Assembly: GCA_007126835.1 (NCBI GenBank)
Contig: SLAO01000112.1
Coordinates: 1-15,517 of the forward strand
Length of the DNA stretch: 15,517 nucleotides
From: Nitriliruptorales bacterium
Lineage (GTDB): Bacteria > Actinomycetota > Nitriliruptoria > Euzebyales > Egibacteraceae
Reading direction: 5' to 3'
Part shown: in pieces, positions 6,787 through 11,995 of the stretch
How the letters are laid out: the number at the start of each line of letters is the position of its first letter
Position numbering within the stretch: the stretch's first letter is position 1
Made by a program: the position numbers and the translations under genes
Notes under the pieces: model-generated
Seen by the model: the letters and a program-made list of their open reading frames with translations, nothing else
Database searches by the model: none
Told to the model about the DNA's origin: nothing

Positions 6787-7521
6787 TCAACGTCGTCCCC
6801 CCTGGAGCTGCCCCGTGAGGACCTCGGTCAACACCCGGCGAGACTGCGCGAGATGCTCCTCGACCGCGGCTTGGGCCCGGTCCGGATCGCCCTCGTGGAC
6901 TGCAGCCACGATGTCGTCGTGCGAGAACATCATCTGCGTGTCCGGACCGAGTTCGCGGTACACCCAGTGCCACAGGCGCGCACTGGCTGGAAGCAGCCGA
7001 GTCAGCGCGTCTTCGAGGAATGGGTTGCGACCAAGGGCAGCGATGGCCAGGTGCAACGCTTGGTCGTGTTCGAGGAAGCGCCGAGACAGGGACCCGTCCT
7101 CCGCTTCCGCCTCCGGTTCGCCATCGGGCCCCGCGTGGTCTTGCAGGACGTGAACCTCGCGCCGTGCGGCCCGGATCGCGGCGAAGCGGGCAGCCTGCGT
7201 CTCGATCGCCAAGCGTGCGTCGTACACGGTGGACACGTCGAGCGCGTCGATGCCGGCCACGCGGATGCCCTTGCGGGGCAGCGCCTCCACCAGGCCAAGG
7301 GCCGCCAGCTGGGTGACGGCCCGCCGTAGCGGTTCACGAGTCAGCTGGAGATCCTCCGCGATCTGCCGCTCGGTGAGCAGCTCGCCCGGTTCGTATCCGA
7401 GCGTGACCACACGGCCGAGCAGCCGCCGGAATGCCTCCTCGCTGTGGAGCACCGCGCCTTGGGCAGGGGCGCGCTTGCCAGCCAGTTCCTGGCGGAGGGC
7501 GTCAAGCGCGGCTGTCCCCAT
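6787..7521 (-). CDS. GntR-family transcriptional regulator, FadR/FCD subfamily
   Basis: A 244-residue DNA-binding regulator. The winged helix-turn-helix lies at about 28-90, with the family pattern GYEPGELLTERQIAEDLQLT, REPLRRAVTQL and a wing ending RKGIRV. A C-terminal FCD ligand domain follows, with the expected metal ligands D153, H157, H201 and H223, so it probably senses a small acid (often a carboxylate). An insertion rich in E, D and G at about 130-145 interrupts the FCD domain. It is the first gene of the cluster and points the same way as the transporter and enzyme genes, 36 nt before the receptor gene, so it likely controls them and itself. ATG 7521 has no Shine-Dalgarno sequence, but a promoter sits just upstream, consistent with a leaderless message. 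A later GTG near residue 24 is possible but would leave most of the domain intact. Confidence 0.92.
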   Translation of the reverse strand: MGTAALDALRQELAGKRAPAQGAVLHSEEAFRRLLGRVVTLGYEPGELLTERQIAEDLQLTREPLRRAVTQLAALGLVEALPRKGIRVAGIDALDVSTVYDARLAIETQAARFAAIRAARREVHVLQDHAGPDGEPEAEAEDGSLSRRFLEHDQALHLAIAALGRNPFLEDALTRLLPASARLWHWVYRELGPDTQMMFSHDDIVAAVHEGDPDRAQAAVEEHLAQSRRVLTEVLTGQLQGGRR

Positions 7522-7527
7522 ATGAGG

Positions 7528-7557
7528 TGTGTAGCAGGTCGTTCACTGGACGGTCAA
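7528..7557 (-). promoter_or_regulatory. Putative promoter of the GntR-led operon
   Basis: On the minus strand, TTGACC (7552-7557) and TACACA (7528-7533, preceded by TGC) are 18 nt apart. Six nt then separate the -10 box from ATG 7521, so transcription would begin at or next to the A of the start codon. I could not identify a clear palindromic GntR operator in the surrounding 132 nt. Confidence 0.5.
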
Positions 7558-7653
7558 GTAACATTTCAGTAGTCCGCCCACTGAGATGTGCGGTACGAGA
7601 CGCAGTGTGAACGCACAACCGAAGCAGCATGACCCGACTGTCCTTCGCCGCTG

Positions 7654-8793
7654 TCAGCCGGTCAGCGACCGAGCGGTCAGGTCCATGAAGCAGGCCTCCA
7701 GCGCCAGGCGCGACGACGCGTTGCGCTCAAGCGCGGCACGCGTGTCGAGGATGGTGTCGAGCGCCGACAGCACCACGGAGGCTGACAGGGCCGCGGCGTC
7801 CTCGGCCAGCCCATCGGGGTCCTCGGCGTGCACCGCGTCAGCCGGGTCCCCACCAGCCTGGACGAGGAGCACGTCCCGATACCACGCCGCGAGGTCATCG
7901 AGCGCGGCCGCGACGGCGGCGGTCCGCGCCTCCCGAGCCGCGCGGGTCTCGCGTTCCTCGAGCTCGCGAACCAGCGAGCGCGGCGCCGAGTCGCCGTGCG
8001 CGGCCTCCAGCGCCACGCGCTTGGCCTTCGCGTCGTGCTCCACGTCCTTCGCCCAGGCGCTGGCTTCCTGCTCGATGGCGTAGGCAGCGACGAGCGGTTC
8101 GCCTCGGTCCTTGCGCAGGCGGCGAGGGATCTGCCGGTGCGCCCGCACCGCGTCGAGCTTGCCCGGCTCGGCGAGCTTGGCGAGGCGCTCGGGGGAGCCG
8201 AAGCTGACGCGCACGGCCAGCGCGCGGTCGGTCTCGTCGGCTAGCCCCAGCTGCCTGGCCTCCTCATCCAGGCTGGCGCTGTCCAGCGGCGTGAACCGGA
8301 CGGCACGGCAGCGCGACAGGATCGTCGCCGGCAGGTCGTCGGGATCCTCGATGTCCAGCAGCCACACCGTCTGGGGCGGGGGTTCCTCGAGCCCTTTGAG
8401 AAAGGCGTTGGCAGCGGCGTCGTTCATGCGATCGGCCTCGACGACGCGCAGGACCTTCCACCCGCCCTCGCCAGCGGAGCGATGCGCCACCGGAAGCCAA
8501 CGCTCCCGGACGTCGTCCACGCGGTGCACGGCCCCGGAGGGGTCCAGCTTCGTGTAGGCAGGGTGGCTGCCCGCCAAGGCCCGGACGCAGGGATCGCAGG
8601 CCCCGCACGGAGGCTCAGCCGCGGCGCAGGTCAAGGAGGCCACCAGCGCCCGGGCGGCACGCTCCTGACCCACCCCCGCAGGGCCCAGGAATGCCCACGC
8701 GTGCCCGATCTCGCCGCTTGCGGCCGCCCGTCGCAGCACGTCGGCGGCGCGGGCCTGCCCCCGGATCGCCCAGACGCTGTCGGGTCCTGTCAC
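7654..8793 (-). CDS. holB: DNA polymerase III subunit delta' (clamp loader)
   Basis: 379 residues, part of the complex that loads the beta sliding clamp. It has the AAA+ fold of the clamp loader: a P-loop-like FLGPAGVGQ (35-43), a zinc module C56, C63, C66, C69, the helix region DRMNDAAANAFLKGLEEPP (121-139), and the SRC motif (160-162) in ATILSRCRAVRF. The P-loop lysine is Q43, so it probably does not hydrolyse ATP, in keeping with the stator role of delta'. The C-terminal half is charged, helical and less conserved. GTG 8793 is the start, overlapping the stop of the kinase gene as GTGA, so translation is probably coupled. Downstream is the oppositely grouped catabolic cluster, 132 nt away. 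tmk-holB adjacency is very common in bacteria and supports the call. Confidence 0.93.
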   Translation of the reverse strand: MTGPDSVWAIRGQARAADVLRRAAASGEIGHAWAFLGPAGVGQERAARALVASLTCAAAEPPCGACDPCVRALAGSHPAYTKLDPSGAVHRVDDVRERWLPVAHRSAGEGGWKVLRVVEADRMNDAAANAFLKGLEEPPPQTVWLLDIEDPDDLPATILSRCRAVRFTPLDSASLDEEARQLGLADETDRALAVRVSFGSPERLAKLAEPGKLDAVRAHRQIPRRLRKDRGEPLVAAYAIEQEASAWAKDVEHDAKAKRVALEAAHGDSAPRSLVRELEERETRAAREARTAAVAAALDDLAAWYRDVLLVQAGGDPADAVHAEDPDGLAEDAAALSASVVLSALDTILDTRAALERNASSRLALEACFMDLTARSLTG

Positions 8794-10883
8794 CCGGCGA
8801 CCCCCGTGTCGCCTTCGCTCTCGTCGGGCGTCGCCGACTGCCCGGGCAGGGCCAGCCAGGGGTGCAGCCCTGCGCGGACCTGGCGCGCGATCTCGGACGG
8901 CTCCCCTGCGGCGTCGATGACCACGAACCGGTGACGGTGGATCTTCGCAAGCTGCAGGAACCCGCGGGCGACCTCGCGGTGGAACTCGGCGTCCTCGCGC
9001 TCGAGGCGGTCTCCCACGGGCGCCTGATCCGCACCGTCGCCGTCCTCGACGATCCTTGGACCGCCCTGCGCTCCCGTCAGCCTGGAGCGGACCCGTCGGA
9101 GGCCCTCGTCGGCGTCCAGCGAGAGCAGCACCACGGCGTCGGGGACGAGCCCTTCGGTCGCCCACCGGTTGATCTCGGCCACGTCGTCCTCGCCGAGCGC
9201 TCGCGCCACGCCCTGGTACACCATCGAGCTGTCCACGAAGCGGTCGCACAGCACCACGCGCCCGGACTCCAGCGCCGGCCGGATGATCTTGGCGACGTGC
9301 TCGGCGCGGGCTGCGGCGTACAGCAAGGCCTCGGTCCTGGCGTGCATCGACGCGCCGTTCGGGTCGAGCAGGACCTGCCGGACGCGCTCGGCTACCGGTG
9401 GACCGCCGGGTTCGCGTGTCACCAGGACGTCGTGGCCCTCGGTTTCGAGGGTGCGTGCGAGCCGCTCGACCTGGGTCGACTTGCCGGCGCCCTCCACCCC
9501 CTCGAAGGTGATGAACCGGCCCGGCTGGGCCGGCCGCTGGCTACCCATCAGACGGACAGGCCGGTCTTCGGTGGCGCCCACCCGCCACAGCGCCCGACCC
9601 GACGACACTGCGGCGACCAGGGCCACAAGCCCCGCCAGGACGATCGTGATTCGCACACCAGACATCGTCACGATCTGGCCGCCAGCCAGCAGCGTGGCCC
9701 GCCCGATCGCCCCGGCGACGAACGGCGCGAGGCCCAACGACGCGAACATCGCCATCCGGGTGGACGTGTAGAAGGCCGCAAAGGTCTTGCCCCGGATGTC
9801 GTCCCGGGTGTGGTACTGCAGCAAGGTGTAGCCCAGCACGAAGCTGAAACCCGCTGCCCACCCCAGCGCCACCCCGCCGATCATCACCGCGGTGTAGGTC
9901 TGGAGCAGGCCGATTACGACCGCGAGCCCGGCGGTGGCCGCCAAGCCGATCGCAAACGCTCGCTCGCTGCGGACGCGGCGAGTGACGAACGGCGAGGAGG
10001 CGATGCCCGCCACCAGCCCGCTGCCGACCAGGGCCATGAGCATGAACCAGTCGGTCTCGGGTCGACCGAGCGTCTGACTGACAAAGGCCGGGCCGAGCGT
10101 GATCACCGCGCCAGCGCCGAAGAAGACCCCCACCACGCCGATGATCAGCCCGCGGATGACCGGCAGGTCGCGGATGAAGTTCAAGCCCTCGCGCAGCTCC
10201 GTGAGAAACCCGGCGCCTTCGTCGCGAGGCTGGGCGCGGCGTCCGTGCGCGGGCAGCTGCAAGCGGCTGAGCAAGGCCGCGGCCACCACGAACGTCACGG
10301 CGTTGACGAGCAGCGCAGCCACGGTCGGCTCGATGGCGACCAGGCCGACGCGCTCGAGGAAGCCAGCGAACACCACCATGACGGTGCCCAGAAACGCCCC
10401 GAAGGGCAGGGTGCCGTAGGTCACCAGGAGGTTCAGCTGGTTGGCCTGGGGCAGGTAGCGACGGTCCACGATCGTGGGCAGCGCCGAGTCCTTGGCCGAC
10501 AGGAACAGCAGCGACAGCGTCTCGACGAGGAAGGTCAGGGCGAACAAGGCGACCAGGTCGCCGGAGAAGGCGATGATCGCGAACAGCACACCGCGCGAGA
10601 GGTTGGTGAACACCATCAGCCGCTTGCGGTCGTAGCGGTCGGCCAGCACGCCGGCGACCGGCCCCATCACCAGGCTCGGCAGCAAGCGGGCCATCATGAT
10701 CCCGCCGAGCGCGAACAGTTGCAGGCGCGGCTGACCGGCCTCGGCTGACAGGGTCACAACGAGCGTCTGGAGGGCCACCAGGCCGATCCAGTCACCCAGC
10801 CCCGACGCCAGCGCGGAGGAGAACCAGAAGCGGTAGTTGCGGTTCCTGAGCAGGTTGCGGTACGCCGCGGTCGAGCTCACCAC
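8790..10883 (-). CDS. tmk: Bifunctional MFS transporter / thymidylate kinase fusion
   Basis: One uninterrupted frame encodes two proteins that are normally separate. Residues 1 to about 440 are a 12-helix MFS permease resembling DHA3/EntS-type exporters, with the MFS loop motif in GPVAGVLADRYDRKR. Residues about 446-697 are a complete dTMP kinase, which makes dTDP from dTMP for DNA synthesis: P-loop FEGVEGAGKST (460-470), TREPGG (489-494), CDRF (546-549), SSMVYQG, and a lid ending DRLE (625-628). The lid carries an insertion of about 25 residues. A methionine at the junction (ATG 9548) has no ribosome binding site, which favours a true fusion. The start is uncertain: tandem GTG codons at 10883 and 10880 fit the first MFS helix but lack a clear Shine-Dalgarno sequence, and GTG 11003 would add 40 residues. 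The frame also runs further upstream, against the divergent methyltransferase gene, and that part is rejected. The stop overlaps the holB start. Confidence 0.9.
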   Translation of the reverse strand: MVSSTAAYRNLLRNRNYRFWFSSALASGLGDWIGLVALQTLVVTLSAEAGQPRLQLFALGGIMMARLLPSLVMGPVAGVLADRYDRKRLMVFTNLSRGVLFAIIAFSGDLVALFALTFLVETLSLLFLSAKDSALPTIVDRRYLPQANQLNLLVTYGTLPFGAFLGTVMVVFAGFLERVGLVAIEPTVAALLVNAVTFVVAAALLSRLQLPAHGRRAQPRDEGAGFLTELREGLNFIRDLPVIRGLIIGVVGVFFGAGAVITLGPAFVSQTLGRPETDWFMLMALVGSGLVAGIASSPFVTRRVRSERAFAIGLAATAGLAVVIGLLQTYTAVMIGGVALGWAAGFSFVLGYTLLQYHTRDDIRGKTFAAFYTSTRMAMFASLGLAPFVAGAIGRATLLAGGQIVTMSGVRITIVLAGLVALVAAVSSGRALWRVGATEDRPVRLMGSQRPAQPGRFITFEGVEGAGKSTQVERLARTLETEGHDVLVTREPGGPPVAERVRQVLLDPNGASMHARTEALLYAAARAEHVAKIIRPALESGRVVLCDRFVDSSMVYQGVARALGEDDVAEINRWATEGLVPDAVVLLSLDADEGLRRVRSRLTGAQGGPRIVEDGDGADQAPVGDRLEREDAEFHREVARGFLQLAKIHRHRFVVIDAAGEPSEIARQVRAGLHPWLALPGQSATPDESEGDTGVAG

Positions 10884-11031
10884 GGCGCCGTCGTCGGGTC
10901 CCGGCGGGGGCTGCCGTGCCGCGATCGTCTCCCCCTCGCTAGGCTCGAGCGCAACGCACCGAGCGGGTGCGTGTCGCCTCGCAGCGTAGCCGTCTAAGAC
11001 CACGACGCCACGGACCCACCGGGAGGACCTC
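10884..11031. promoter_or_regulatory. Divergent intergenic region between MFS/tmk and methyltransferase genes
   Basis: This stretch should hold both promoters. GGAGG-A-CCTCC at 11022-11032 is an almost perfect 11-bp palindrome that also looks like a Shine-Dalgarno sequence on either strand. On the minus strand TACGCT (about 10987-10992) resembles a -10 box but lacks a good -35. No hairpin terminator or RNA gene is seen. Confidence 0.3.
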
Positions 11032-11097
11032 CTGGGCCGAGCCACCCCCCTGCCGCCGACCCGCCACCGGGCCCTGGAGCCCCCGGACCTGGCGGCG

Positions 11098-11952
11098 TTG
11101 AGCCGCGCTGTGGAGCAGTTGGCCCCCATCACCGCGCGGCTGGAATCGGCGCGGGACGTCCCCGCCAACGCCGAGGGCGGCGACGTCGTCGCCGGCGCCG
11201 GCCGGCTGCTGGTCCGCCACCTGGCGCACTACGTCGCGGCGGCGTCGGTCGCCCGCCGTCTGCCGACAGCGGCGCGCACCATGGTCGACGTCGGCTCGGG
11301 CACCGGGGCACTGGCAGCCTGGACCGCCGATCACCTGGCGATCACCGAGCTGGTGCTCGTCGACCACGACCCCGCGGTGCGGCACGTCGCGGCCAGCGCA
11401 TGGCCCGGCGCCGGCGTGCGCGCCTCCCTCGACGAGGTATCCCCGGCAACCGCCGAGGTCGTCACCGCCATGGAGGTGATCGAGCACGTCGCGCCAGCCG
11501 ACCAGGCCACCTTCGTCGCCGACCTGAGCGGCACGGTGGCTCCCGGCGGCGCCCTGGCGCTGTCCACGCCCGACGAGCGCGGCTACCCGGGCGGGTGGTC
11601 AGGCTACGGCCCCCACATCGGTGTGCTCGATCCGCTCGCGCTGCACCGGCTCGTCGCCTCCACGACGCACTGGCCGGTCGCGGTGTGGCGCCTCGTCGGC
11701 CCCGCGTTCGCGCTAGGGCCGACCCAGCGCCTGGTCGAGCCGGTCGTCAACCGCGCCCACAGCGCACTGGCCCGCCTGGCACCCAACGCCCTGGCGGCAG
11801 CACAGCGGGCCAGCGCACAGCGGGCCAGCACGACAGGACCCCGAGCGCGGGCTTCCGCGGTCGACCCCGTCGCGGCGATCACCGCGGGAGGTGGACGCCA
11901 GGCGGCGCGGGCCGGATCGGGGCTCCTGGCCGTGGCAGTCCGACCGGACTGA
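11098..11952 (+). CDS. Class I SAM-dependent methyltransferase, substrate unknown
   Basis: 284 residues from TTG 11098. The Rossmann-fold methyltransferase signatures are VDVGSGTG (63-70, SAM-binding loop), an acidic residue at the end of strand two (LVLVDHD, D89/D91), TAMEVIEH (123-130, the UbiE/COQ3-like post-motif), and VAPGGALALSTP (148-158). The C-terminal 70 residues are Ala- and Arg-rich and low-complexity. The substrate cannot be predicted. The start is uncertain: TTG 11098 and GTG 11110 lack a ribosome binding site, whereas CTG 11032 in the same frame follows GGGAGGA by 4 nt, with strong third-position G/C in between. It is the only plus-strand gene here, convergent with topA with 43 nt between the stops, and interrupts an otherwise minus-strand housekeeping run. 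Confidence 0.82.
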   Translation: MSRAVEQLAPITARLESARDVPANAEGGDVVAGAGRLLVRHLAHYVAAASVARRLPTAARTMVDVGSGTGALAAWTADHLAITELVLVDHDPAVRHVAASAWPGAGVRASLDEVSPATAEVVTAMEVIEHVAPADQATFVADLSGTVAPGGALALSTPDERGYPGGWSGYGPHIGVLDPLALHRLVASTTHWPVAVWRLVGPAFALGPTQRLVEPVVNRAHSALARLAPNALAAAQRASAQRASTTGPRARASAVDPVAAITAGGGRQAARAGSGLLAVAVRPD

Positions 11953-11973
11953 GCGCGCCAGCGACCGGACTGA
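11941..11973. repeat. Short direct repeat across the methyltransferase stop
   Basis: CGACCGGACTGA occurs at 11941-11952, where it forms the last codons and stop, and again at 11962-11973, a 21-nt period. It is probably a small local duplication in the convergent intergenic space; no function is evident. Confidence 0.5.
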
Positions 11974-11995
11974 CGCACCGGCCGGCGACCCGGCG

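Noticed and set aside
7522..7653. GntR operator palindrome around the regulator promoter
   Set aside because: Several partial repeats (CAGTG copies, GGAC/GTCC pair 20 nt apart) were examined, but none forms a convincing FadR-type palindrome.
9546..9548. Internal ATG as an independent thymidylate kinase start
   Set aside because: No Shine-Dalgarno sequence precedes it and the frame is continuous with the MFS domain, so a separate kinase gene is not supported.
8691..10748. Plus-strand open frame of 685 codons opposite the MFS/tmk gene
   Set aside because: Its product is dominated by H, Q, D, E, R and G in low-complexity runs. The minus strand carries intact MFS and kinase motifs over the same span.
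10884..11168. N-terminal extension of the MFS/tmk frame to an ATG at 11168
   Set aside because: It is rich in R, S and G, overlaps the divergent methyltransferase and precedes the first MFS helix by about 100 residues without any domain.
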